From Acidimicrobiales bacterium (GTDB lineage Bacteria; Actinomycetota; Acidimicrobiia; Acidimicrobiales; SHLQ01): DNA of 32,624 nt. The notes beneath the pieces were generated by a model. The model saw only the letters and a program-made list of their open reading frames with translations, was not told the origin of the DNA and ran no database searches. A program made the translations under genes and the position numbers. How positions within the stretch are numbered: position 1 is the stretch's first letter; every line of letters begins with the position of its first letter. Shown here in pieces: positions 1 through 6,760 of this stretch. The stretch covers positions 1-32,624 of the forward strand of contig JAHDDK010000045.1 of the NCBI GenBank assembly GCA_020629375.1, given 5' to 3'.

Positions 1-205
1 GATGCCGCTCTTCGCCGCCTACGGGTTGCTCACCGCACTGATGATCATGATGGCCCTCGCCGCCACCCTCGTGGTCCTCCCGAGCCTGCTATACGTACTC
101 ACCAGTGATGCAGCCGCCAACCCGTCCGCTGGCAAGATCCAGCTCGAGACGGAGATCACCGTGGTCGCCGACAGCTCCCCTCGGCATGCGGTGATGACGC
201 CCTGA
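1..205 (+). CDS. RND/MMPL-family exporter, C-terminal fragment
   Basis: Only the last 67 or so residues lie in the window; the gene runs in from the left in frame 2 and stops at TGA 203-205. The visible part holds one hydrophobic helix (about residues 5-33, ending LVVLPSLLYVLT) followed by a short polar cytoplasmic tail. A final transmembrane helix with a VLPxLL ending is typical of the last helix of MMPL/RND transporters, which export lipids or other hydrophobic compounds using the proton gradient. The Met at position 2 is probably internal, because a helix plus tail alone would be an odd protein. The gene ends 15 bases before the convergent gene at 221. The family call rests on one helix, so another polytopic membrane protein remains possible. 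Confidence 0.55.
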   Translation, partial: MPLFAAYGLLTALMIMMALAATLVVLPSLLYVLTSDAAANPSAGKIQLETEITVVADSSPRHAVMTP

Positions 206-220
206 CTCGACAGACCGAAA

Positions 221-1033
221 TCACAGCGACCACCGTTTCGGCGCTCGTGCGTCGCCCGACCAGGCCCGGATCACCAGGGGGGTGACCTCGATCAGCGCCT
301 GAGCGTCTGGTGACGGGTCCCACCCGTACTTCTTTTCGAAGATCGGCGCGACCGTCGCCAGTGAATCGGGGGCTTGCGTCGCCCAGCCGTCGACGATGAC
401 GACATCCATCGGATCGGGGAGGGTCACGACAACACCAGGATTGGTCTTGATGTTGCGTACCTTCACCGAGCTCGTCGGGGTCGCGAGGTAGATCCGGTTC
501 CCGTGTTCGACATGCCACATCGGCACTGAATGCGCCCGGCCATCCGACGTACACGACGCGAACCAACTGAACTCCGCCGACCTGATCTGTTCGATCACCG
601 ATGTCAGGTCGACGTCATCGGGAAGTTCGAGGGGCGGAGCTGCCTTCGGCCCTCGGACCCGGTCGAACCAGTCGCCGCTGTCGATCACCGGTCGATTCGA
701 GAGCAACGACGCGGGCGCCCAGTAGACCCAAGCCTCTATCGGGCTGCCATCGACATCGATCGTCTCCAGTCGGCGCTCGTAGAAGTCCGGATGTCCTTCG
801 ATCTCATCGGCACGCGCGAGCACCGCATCATCGATCTCGAACACCTCGCCCTGCACCGTGCCGGCGCCGGGGGCGATCCCGGGGTACGCGCCGAAGTCGA
901 AGAGCTCTGCATTCGCGAGCACGCCGCGAGTCGCCGACGTGATCGACGCGGCGATCTGGTCGTGATAGGCCGTGTCCTCGGCCGGGCCACCAACGGGGGT
1001 TCGGAGTGTTCCGTAGACGAAGAGTCGTGGCAT
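221..1033 (-). CDS. Fusion: gamma-glutamylcyclotransferase-like domain + PPOX-type flavin/F420 domain
   Basis: A 270-aa protein of two domains. Residues 1-125 look like the gamma-glutamylcyclotransferase/AIG2-like fold: the N-terminal strand FVYGTLR (5-11), an AYPGI segment, and DEIEGHPDFYERR (77-89) with the acidic residue expected in the pocket. Residues 145-270 look like a pyridoxamine-5'-phosphate-oxidase-like split barrel (SWFASCTSDGRAHSVPMW, then LATPTSSVKVRNI), the group that in actinobacteria includes F420- and FMN-dependent reductases. GGCT-like enzymes cyclise gamma-glutamyl amines to 5-oxoproline; the substrate here cannot be told. I place the start at ATG 1033 rather than the upstream in-frame ATG at 1060, because TAGGAT lies 8 bases before it and the conserved fold begins at once. 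It is divergent from the MBOAT gene and has no clear link to the glycan genes. Confidence 0.8.
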   Translation of the reverse strand: MPRLFVYGTLRTPVGGPAEDTAYHDQIAASITSATRGVLANAELFDFGAYPGIAPGAGTVQGEVFEIDDAVLARADEIEGHPDFYERRLETIDVDGSPIEAWVYWAPASLLSNRPVIDSGDWFDRVRGPKAAPPLELPDDVDLTSVIEQIRSAEFSWFASCTSDGRAHSVPMWHVEHGNRIYLATPTSSVKVRNIKTNPGVVVTLPDPMDVVIVDGWATQAPDSLATVAPIFEKKYGWDPSPDAQALIEVTPLVIRAWSGDARAPKRWSL

Positions 1034-1041
1034 CGGCGCAG

Positions 1042-1047
1042 ATCCTA
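1042..1047 (-). promoter_or_regulatory. Putative -10 element, leaderless start of the GGCT-PPOX gene
   Basis: On the minus strand this reads TAGGAT and ends 8 bases before ATG 1033. TANNNT placed 6-9 bases before a start codon fits the known actinobacterial leaderless pattern. No clear -35 box is seen. Confidence 0.45.
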
Positions 1048-1080
1048 CGCGCGTGGGCATCGACGCCAGCCGGGACCTCC

Positions 1081-1086
1081 TAGGGT
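1081..1086 (+). promoter_or_regulatory. Putative -10 element for the MBOAT operon
   Basis: TAGGGT lies 9 bases before GTG 1096, and no Shine-Dalgarno sequence precedes that codon. The 62-base gap (1034-1095) would thus hold two back-to-back promoters, one for each divergent transcript. Confidence 0.45.
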
Positions 1087-1095
1087 CTTCGGTCA

Positions 1096-2496
1096 GTGCT
1101 GTTCAACTCGTTCGCGTTCGCGATCTTCTTGCCGGTGGTCTTCGGCTTGTACTGGGCGCTCGGCCGAAGCCGACGCGCCCAGAACGTGTTCCTGCTCGTC
1201 GCCAGCCTGTTCTTCTACGGCTTCGGTGGGCCCTGGTTCGTCTTCTTGATCGTCTTGTGCGCGCTCACGGCGTACATCGCGGCGCGCGTCATCGAGGATC
1301 GGCCCGAATCGGCCCGGGCTGCGCTCGTCATCGGATCGCTGATCCCGCTCGCGATCCTGTTCGTGTTCAAGTACTTCGACTTCTTCTTCGACACCGTCGA
1401 CTCAACCCTGCGGACCCTTGGACTCCCCCAATCTGAGGTGACGCTCCGCCTCGCGTTGCCGATCGGCATCTCGTTCTTCACGTTCCAGGCCGTCGGCTAC
1501 ATCGTCGACGTCCACCGTGGACGCATACGGGCCGAACGCGACCTCATCGACTTCGGACTGTTCGTCACACTGTTCCCCCAACTCGTCGCCGGACCGATCG
1601 AGCGAGGCGATCACCTCCTCCCACAGCTCAAACGGCGGCGAACCTTGAGCGACGCCGATATCGGAGCCGGCACCTTCCTGATCGTGCAGGGATTCGCGAA
1701 GAAGGTCCTCATCGCCGACAACCTCAAGCCCATCGTCGACACGTTGTTCGACCTCGAGGGCATCTCCGGACCGCTGATCGTTGCGGGCCTGATCGGGTTC
1801 ACCTTCCAGATCTACGGCGATTTCTCCGGCTACTCCGACATTGCCCGGGGCACGGCCCGTCTGCTCGGTTTCGAGCTACTCGAGAACTTCCATCGGCCGT
1901 ACTGGTCCCGAAACCCGTCGGAGTTCTGGCGGCGCTGGCACATCACTCTGTCCAACTGGTTCCGTGACTACGTCTACATCGCGCTGGGTGGCAATCGGGC
2001 CGGTCCCCGACGGGTGCTCGTCAACCTGCTGGCCACCATGGTGCTCTCCGGCCTGTGGCACGGGGCGTCGGCCAACTTCGTGCTCTGGGGCGCCTTTCAC
2101 GGACTCCTGCTCGTCGCTCACCGCCTCTGGAGAGAACGCCGACCCGGCCAACCGAGTGTGCTGCGCGACACCGTCGCTCGCGCCGCCATGTTCGCCTTCA
2201 CCGTGTACGGATGGATGTTGTTTCGCATCACCGACTTCGACGTCGTGCGCTCGTATACCGGTGCCCTGCTCACCGACCTCACCCAAGGCAGCCTCGCTCT
2301 CGTCACGCTCGTGACGCTCGGGCCGTACGTCGTCGTATCGATCATCATCGACATCGTCGAGTCCCGGGTTCTCCCGGATGGTGTCGGCGAACCACGCCGG
2401 CATGTCGCCGTCCTCCCGTACCTCATTACCCTCACCCTTCTGACCATCTTCTTCGGAGCCGAATCCGGTGGCGAGTTCATCTACTTCAAGTTCTGA
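1096..2496 (+). CDS. MBOAT-family membrane O-acyltransferase (AlgI-like)
   Basis: A 466-aa polytopic membrane protein of the usual length for the AlgI/DltB/PatA branch of membrane-bound O-acyltransferases. Family signatures are clear: an N-terminal MLFNSFAFAIFLPVVF helix, FPQLVAGPIER (160-170), QIYGDFSGYSDIARG (238-252), EFWRRWHITLSNWFRDYVY (276-294) and WHGAS with the candidate catalytic His322. These enzymes pass an acyl group, usually acetyl, across the membrane to an extracytoplasmic carrier or SGNH partner that O-acylates a polysaccharide. The next gene, overlapping by 29 bases, is such a partner. The start is GTG 1096; an initiator there gives the complete first helix. It heads the + strand operon that ends at 5172. 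The acceptor is unknown; a surface glycan is inferred from the neighbourhood. Confidence 0.93.
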   Translation: MLFNSFAFAIFLPVVFGLYWALGRSRRAQNVFLLVASLFFYGFGGPWFVFLIVLCALTAYIAARVIEDRPESARAALVIGSLIPLAILFVFKYFDFFFDTVDSTLRTLGLPQSEVTLRLALPIGISFFTFQAVGYIVDVHRGRIRAERDLIDFGLFVTLFPQLVAGPIERGDHLLPQLKRRRTLSDADIGAGTFLIVQGFAKKVLIADNLKPIVDTLFDLEGISGPLIVAGLIGFTFQIYGDFSGYSDIARGTARLLGFELLENFHRPYWSRNPSEFWRRWHITLSNWFRDYVYIALGGNRAGPRRVLVNLLATMVLSGLWHGASANFVLWGAFHGLLLVAHRLWRERRPGQPSVLRDTVARAAMFAFTVYGWMLFRITDFDVVRSYTGALLTDLTQGSLALVTLVTLGPYVVVSIIIDIVESRVLPDGVGEPRRHVAVLPYLITLTLLTIFFGAESGGEFIYFKF

Positions 2497-3511
2497 ACGA
2501 CGGTTCGGCTTCTGGACCGTCGGCCTCGTTCTCGTGCTCGGCGCCGTTGTGGTTGCCGAGCTCGTATCGCGAGCAGTCGTCGACGCCGAACCCGAGGCGA
2601 TCTCGCTGCTCGAGAACCCGCCGAACGACGACGTCTTCATCATGGGTAACTCGATGTTCCACACCGGTGTTGACATGGTGCAACTCGCCGACCTCACCCA
2701 ACGAGACGTCGCGTTCTCGTATCACAACGGCCACTATTCGAGCCTCTGGTACCTGCTGTCGACCAACGTGCTCCCGGACGCCGAGACGGATCCACAACTC
2801 GTCGTGTGGGGATTCCGGCCGGCGTTCGCCGAACGCCCGGCGTTCCGTCAGAACCGGACCAACGACAACGACCTCTTCGAGCCGGGCGACAACGTGTATC
2901 GGTCGTTGACCTTGGGCTCCGGTGATGTCGTCGAATGGTGGGAACTCGACACTCGCCTCGGCGACACCGTCCGCGACGACAGTCGAATGTTCTCGGCCCG
3001 ACCAGACCTCACAGACGAACTGTCGAGCACCACTGCGACGCTCGGGATTGACCTGATCGAACTCGCCCGAGCCGACGCCACCGCCGACTTCCGCGAACGG
3101 CTCGATGCCGGCTCGACATCGGTCACCGACGAGATCCTCCGCATCGCGACGGGCGGAGAGATCGAACGTGCAGAGGAGCGTGTCGTCGACACCGAAGGCG
3201 ACTTCATCCGTGGGCCGTCAGCAACCTTTGCCGATTCGTTCATTCCTCAAACTGCCGAGCAGATCGCCGATCTCGGACTGAACCAGCTGGTCGTGATCTG
3301 GAAGCCCGTCTCGACGATCAACGAAACGGTCACCGACACCGAGCTGGCCTTCAGAAACGACGCCCGTGCATGGCTCACCGACAACGACATCGACTTCATC
3401 GACTTCTTCGATGATCCGGGGATCACACCCTCGATGTTCGCTGCCGGCGATCACTACAACGCGGACGGCCGCGACTACATCACCCAACAGCTCGCAGACG
3501 CGATCCGCTGA
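2468..3511 (+). CDS. SGNH-hydrolase-like membrane-anchored partner of the MBOAT (AlgX/DltD-like role)
   Basis: A 347-aa protein with one N-terminal membrane anchor (about residues 14-32) and an extracytoplasmic domain. The nucleophile-block equivalent is IMGNSM (58-63), with Ser62 in place of the GDS serine, and the C-terminal catalytic block is GDHYNADG (327-334), giving the Asp/His pair seen in SGNH hydrolases. Such proteins take acyl groups handed over by an MBOAT protein and place them on a polysaccharide. The start GTG 2468 lies inside the MBOAT gene (29-base overlap), which implies translational coupling. The middle of the protein (residues 110-270) is poorly conserved to my eye. The family is fairly safe; the acyl acceptor is not known. 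Confidence 0.8.
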   Translation: MASSSTSSSERRFGFWTVGLVLVLGAVVVAELVSRAVVDAEPEAISLLENPPNDDVFIMGNSMFHTGVDMVQLADLTQRDVAFSYHNGHYSSLWYLLSTNVLPDAETDPQLVVWGFRPAFAERPAFRQNRTNDNDLFEPGDNVYRSLTLGSGDVVEWWELDTRLGDTVRDDSRMFSARPDLTDELSSTTATLGIDLIELARADATADFRERLDAGSTSVTDEILRIATGGEIERAEERVVDTEGDFIRGPSATFADSFIPQTAEQIADLGLNQLVVIWKPVSTINETVTDTELAFRNDARAWLTDNDIDFIDFFDDPGITPSMFAAGDHYNADGRDYITQQLADAIR

Positions 3512-3535
3512 CCGATTGCCAAACCAGGACCAATC

Positions 3536-3541
3536 AGGAAG
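3536..3541 (+). promoter_or_regulatory. Ribosome binding site for the cytidylyltransferase
   Basis: AGGAAG lies 9 bases before GTG 3551 and decides that start. It sits in the 39-base gap after the SGNH gene. Confidence 0.6.
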
Positions 3542-3550
3542 ACCTTTGCC

Positions 3551-4243
3551 GTGAACACACCGATCGCAGCGCTCGTCCCGATGCGCCACAACTCCGAACG
3601 CGTCCCCGGCAAGAACTACCGGATGTTCGGCGACGCCCCGTTGTTCCATCACATCGTGCGCACGCTGCAAGCGAGCGAGCTGGTGACCGAGATCATCATC
3701 GACACCGACAGCCCGACGATCATGGAGCAGTGCGCCGAGACGTTCCCCGATGTGGTTGTCGTCGAACGACCCGAGGACCTCCGGGCCGGCGAGATTCCGA
3801 TGAACCGGATCATCGAGAACGACCTTCACTACACCAAGGCCGACATCATCCTCCAGACGCACTCGACCAATCCGTTGCTGTCCGTCGAGAGCATCGACTC
3901 GGTCATCCGGACCTACCTCGACGAAGACTGTGATTCGGTCTTCACGGTGACGCGCCTGCAACAGCGTCTGTGGAAGCACGGCGAAGGTGGCCTCCCCGCT
4001 GCGGTGAACCACGATCCCGAGGTGCTGCTACGGACGCAAGATCTCGAACCGCTCTACATCGAGAACTCGTGCGCCTTCGTGTTCTCTCGTCAACTGATCG
4101 TGGAGACCGGTGTGCGCATCGGTTCGAACCCGCGCATGATCGAGACCAACCCGACCGAGTCGCTCGACATCGACGAGGAGCCCGACTTCGTTCTCGCCGA
4201 GGCGATGTGGCGACTCCACAACAGCCAAGGAGACGAACGATGA
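3551..4243 (+). CDS. CMP-sugar (acylneuraminate-type) cytidylyltransferase, NeuA-like
   Basis: A 230-aa protein of the cytidylyltransferase family that makes CMP-activated sugar acids (CMP-Neu5Ac, CMP-legionaminate, CMP-KDO) from CTP. The N-terminal nucleotide-binding signature reads LVPMRHNSERVPGKN (8-22), matching the family pattern P-x-R-x-x-S-x-R-x-P-x-K-N. IIDTDSP (49-55) and LQTHSTNPLL (101-110) correspond to the following conserved blocks. The length suits the catalytic domain alone. It overlaps the next gene by 4 bases (ATGA). No nonulosonate synthase (NeuB) or epimerase (NeuC) is present in the window, so the substrate cannot be assigned; a nonulosonic acid is one candidate and another sugar acid is equally possible. 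It would supply the donor for a transferase in the surrounding glycan genes. Confidence 0.85.
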   Translation: MNTPIAALVPMRHNSERVPGKNYRMFGDAPLFHHIVRTLQASELVTEIIIDTDSPTIMEQCAETFPDVVVVERPEDLRAGEIPMNRIIENDLHYTKADIILQTHSTNPLLSVESIDSVIRTYLDEDCDSVFTVTRLQQRLWKHGEGGLPAAVNHDPEVLLRTQDLEPLYIENSCAFVFSRQLIVETGVRIGSNPRMIETNPTESLDIDEEPDFVLAEAMWRLHNSQGDER

Positions 4244-5172
4244 CCCGAGTCGCGGTGACCTGCACGCACCTCCAACGAGACATCGAGGGATACCGGCAGC
4301 GCTTCGCCGACGCCGGACTCGACCTTGTCGTGCCGCCCGTGCCCGGCCAGGAGCTCGCCGGGGCCGAACTGGTTGCGGCCATGGATGGCATCGTCGGCGT
4401 CGTCGCCGGAGATGATCAGTTCACTCGCGAAGTGATGGCGCAGCTCCCCGAGATGAAAATGATCTCCAAGTGGGGCATCGGTCTCGACGGGATCGATCTT
4501 CCCGCCGCCGCCGAGCTCGGAATCACCGTGTCGAACACTCCCGGCATGTTCGGCAACGAGGTTGCCGAACAGGGTCTCGCCTATCTGTTCGCGCTTGTCC
4601 GCGGGATCATCGACGTCGATCGCACGGTCCGTGCAGGTGGTTGGCCAAAGCCTGTCGGCCGATCCTTCGCAGCGCTCACGGCGCTGGTGATCGGCCTCGG
4701 AGACATCGGCCAAACGCTCGCGACCAAGCTCGATCTGCTCGGACTGACCGTCTCGGGCAGCGATCCGTCGGACGCTGCCCAGGCGTGGGCGGCCGAGCAC
4801 GGCATGGCGATAGGTGATCCGGCAACGCTGGCTCGTGATGTCGACGTCGTGATGATCACGGCTCCCCTCAATGACGCCACGCGAGGCATGGTCGATGCCG
4901 ACTTCATCGCGGGCATGCGCCCGGGTTCATGGCTCATCAACGTCGGCCGCGGCCCAGTCGTCGTCGGTTCGGCCGTCGCCGACGCGCTCGACTCCGGACA
5001 TCTGGCCGGGGCAGCACTCGACGTGTTCGAAATCGAACCGCTCGAAGACAACCGACTCCGCCAGCTCGACAACCTGATTCTCGGTTCACACAACGCGAGC
5101 AACACCTATGAGGCGTGCCACCGCACGCACGATGCCTCGATCACGAACCTGATTCAGGGGCTCGAAAGCTGA
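4240..5172 (+). CDS. D-isomer-specific 2-hydroxyacid dehydrogenase (phosphoglycerate dehydrogenase-like)
   Basis: A 310-aa NAD-dependent dehydrogenase. The substrate domain is residues 1-100 and about 285-310, with the Rossmann domain between. Visible signatures are WGIGLDGID (78-86), the dinucleotide motif GLGDIGQ (152-158), NVGRGPVV with catalytic Arg237, DVFEIEPL with catalytic Glu266, and LGSHNAS with catalytic His284. The start is ATG 4240, sharing ATGA with the stop of the cytidylyltransferase; an in-frame extension back to 3970 would lie inside that gene and is rejected. The family oxidises D-2-hydroxyacids or reduces 2-ketoacids. Its place behind a CMP-sugar synthetase suggests it makes or modifies a sugar-acid or an acyl side group, but a serine-pathway role cannot be excluded. 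Its stop abuts the convergent methyltransferase with no gap. Confidence 0.9.
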   Translation: MTRVAVTCTHLQRDIEGYRQRFADAGLDLVVPPVPGQELAGAELVAAMDGIVGVVAGDDQFTREVMAQLPEMKMISKWGIGLDGIDLPAAAELGITVSNTPGMFGNEVAEQGLAYLFALVRGIIDVDRTVRAGGWPKPVGRSFAALTALVIGLGDIGQTLATKLDLLGLTVSGSDPSDAAQAWAAEHGMAIGDPATLARDVDVVMITAPLNDATRGMVDADFIAGMRPGSWLINVGRGPVVVGSAVADALDSGHLAGAALDVFEIEPLEDNRLRQLDNLILGSHNASNTYEACHRTHDASITNLIQGLES

Positions 5173-5892
5173 TCAGCCCCCCGAGCCCGATTTCGAGAGT
5201 CGCTCCCAGCGCACGTCGAACGGGTGGTCTTGCCAGATCGCCATCCCGGGCGTGTACCACGACACCGTCGGGAAATTGATCAGGTTGCCACCAAATCGGT
5301 GGGTGATCTGCGCCAACGCGCCATGCACTCGAGGATCTTCGCCCTCGCTTGCGATCCGGTAGGTGTTGTCGAAGACCACGATCGCGTTGCGCGTGAGGAG
5401 CGGATGAACCGCTTCGAACTCTCGGATCACATCCTCGAGGTCATGAGCTCCATCGAGAAACGCGACACGAATCTCGCCGTCGATCGCACGAAGCACGTTC
5501 GGGAGATACTCCTTGGCGTCACCCACGTATTGGGTCACCCGCTCGGTGTGTCCCGCTGCTGCGAGGTTCTCGGTCGCCAGGTCTGCGGTCTCCTGGTCGA
5601 TCTCAATCGTGTGAACGTGTCCATCGACTCCCGAGTCCTGGAGTGCCTGAGCCAAGATGATGGTCGATGAGCCGCGATTCGTGCCGGTCTCGATGATGAC
5701 GTTCGCTTCGCCCGGAACGAGCGTCGTCATGACCGTGTAATAGAGAAGACCCCAACCGGGGTACCCGATCGACAGCCCTGAGGTCGCCCGAGCGTCATCA
5801 AGATTCGTGACGTCGTCGAGGGCAGCGAGATGTCGATTCGGCAGAAGCTGACGGTCGTAGTCGTATCGCCGGTGGAACTGAGGCTCACGCAC
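5173..5892 (-). CDS. Class I SAM-dependent methyltransferase (Methyltransf_24/CmcI-like)
   Basis: A 239-aa cytosolic protein with the class I fold. Motif I is IIETGTNRGSS (66-76), the acidic end of strand 2 is HTIEID (94-99), and the post-II block is VAFLDGAHDLEDV (143-155), typical of the Methyltransf_24 and cephalosporin-hydroxylase-like group. In surface-glycan loci this group often O-methylates sugars. The start is GTG 5892: TAGGGT lies 6 bases upstream and there is no Shine-Dalgarno sequence. It is a single-gene unit, divergent from the sulfotransferase at 5989 and abutting the dehydrogenase gene at its 3' end. The substrate is unknown. Confidence 0.82.
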   Translation of the reverse strand: MREPQFHRRYDYDRQLLPNRHLAALDDVTNLDDARATSGLSIGYPGWGLLYYTVMTTLVPGEANVIIETGTNRGSSTIILAQALQDSGVDGHVHTIEIDQETADLATENLAAAGHTERVTQYVGDAKEYLPNVLRAIDGEIRVAFLDGAHDLEDVIREFEAVHPLLTRNAIVVFDNTYRIASEGEDPRVHGALAQITHRFGGNLINFPTVSWYTPGMAIWQDHPFDVRWERLSKSGSGG

Positions 5893-5898
5893 GTCTCG

Positions 5899-5904
5899 AC
5901 CCTA
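5899..5904 (-). promoter_or_regulatory. Putative -10 element, leaderless methyltransferase gene
   Basis: The minus strand reads TAGGGT, 6 bases before GTG 5892. This is the same layout as at 12331-12336 and 27532-27537. Confidence 0.45.
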
Positions 5905-5945
5905 CCGTCGCACCTGTCCGTCCCCGGTGTTCCGGCGCCTCGGGT

Positions 5946-5951
5946 TAGGCT
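5946..5951 (+). promoter_or_regulatory. Putative -10 element for the sulfotransferase at 5989
   Basis: TAGGCT lies in the 96-base divergent gap. Unlike its neighbours this transcript would have a leader of about 30 bases, containing a GAAGGA Shine-Dalgarno sequence at 5977-5982, 6 bases before GTG 5989. Confidence 0.35.
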
Positions 5952-5988
5952 GATCGACCCGACTGACGACGTCGACGAAGGACTGTGT

Positions 5989-6738
5989 GTGATCGTCTCT
6001 CATTCCCGAAAGATCATCATCCTCGGGAACCGGAAGTGTGGGTCGACATCGATCCACCGCTATCTCGGTCAGCTGAACGAGATGCCCCAGGACGAGTTCG
6101 CATTCACGGATGAGTCGACCCGCTTCGTGACCCACTACAACGGTGAGGAACTTCCCGCGACGCTTCGGCGGTTGATGTCGAACACGGTGCCGAGGCACTG
6201 GACGGGCTACCAGGCGCAGGCGCTGTTCGGACACATCGGCTTGGACTGGGAGTCATACCGGAAGGTCGTCGTGATCCGGAATCCGTGGGATCGCATGGTG
6301 TCGAACTTCATGTGGCAGCTGAAGTCGCGGGCTCCCGAAGGCACCGACCCGATGACGATCAAGTTCACCGGAGCGCAGGCGATGGAACGCTTCTTGCTTG
6401 CACACCGGGACATCTACTCGAACGCGTTGCCGTGGTTCACCGGTGTCGTCGACGGCGAGTACGCGAACCATGGCTTCGACGTGATCCGACTCGAGGACTT
6501 TCCCGAGGATCTCCCAAAACTGTGGACATCGATGACGAACGACCCGGTTCCTGATCGGGTGCGCTTCCTCAACAAGACGAAGCACCCCAACTACATCGAC
6601 TGCTACACCGACCTCGCGCGCGACTGGGTGGCCAAGGCGTTCGCTGAAGACATCTCTGTGGGCGGATATCAGTTCGGCATGAGTTCGGCGAGAGCCACGA
6701 TGCGGAACTGGATTGCGGAGAACATCCCCGGCCGCTGA
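5989..6738 (+). CDS. Sulfotransferase-family protein
   Basis: A 249-aa PAPS-dependent sulfotransferase-like protein. The 5'-phosphosulfate loop is LGNRKCGSTSIHRYLG (12-27) and the 3'-phosphate block is VVVIRNPWDRMVSNF (93-107), with Arg and Ser in the expected places. The family moves sulfate from PAPS to a hydroxyl or amine of a carbohydrate or other acceptor; bacterial members near glycosyltransferases sulfate polysaccharides. I chose GTG 5989 because GAAGGA lies 6 bases upstream and the P-loop strand starts at once; an in-frame ATG at 5830 would add about 50 residues running back into the divergent methyltransferase gene. It ends 22 bases before the convergent 830-aa gene. The acceptor is unknown. 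Confidence 0.85.
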   Translation: MIVSHSRKIIILGNRKCGSTSIHRYLGQLNEMPQDEFAFTDESTRFVTHYNGEELPATLRRLMSNTVPRHWTGYQAQALFGHIGLDWESYRKVVVIRNPWDRMVSNFMWQLKSRAPEGTDPMTIKFTGAQAMERFLLAHRDIYSNALPWFTGVVDGEYANHGFDVIRLEDFPEDLPKLWTSMTNDPVPDRVRFLNKTKHPNYIDCYTDLARDWVAKAFAEDISVGGYQFGMSSARATMRNWIAENIPGR

Positions 6739-6760
6739 GTGACGACGACGTCAGAGCCCG

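Noticed and set aside
3970..4239. N-terminal extension of the 2-hydroxyacid dehydrogenase
   Set aside because: It lies wholly inside the cytidylyltransferase gene, is Arg-rich, and the ATGA junction at 4240 gives the normal family start.
3551..5172. Complete sialic-acid biosynthesis operon
   Set aside because: Only the cytidylyltransferase is recognisable; no NeuB, NeuC or NeuD is present, so a named pathway cannot be claimed.
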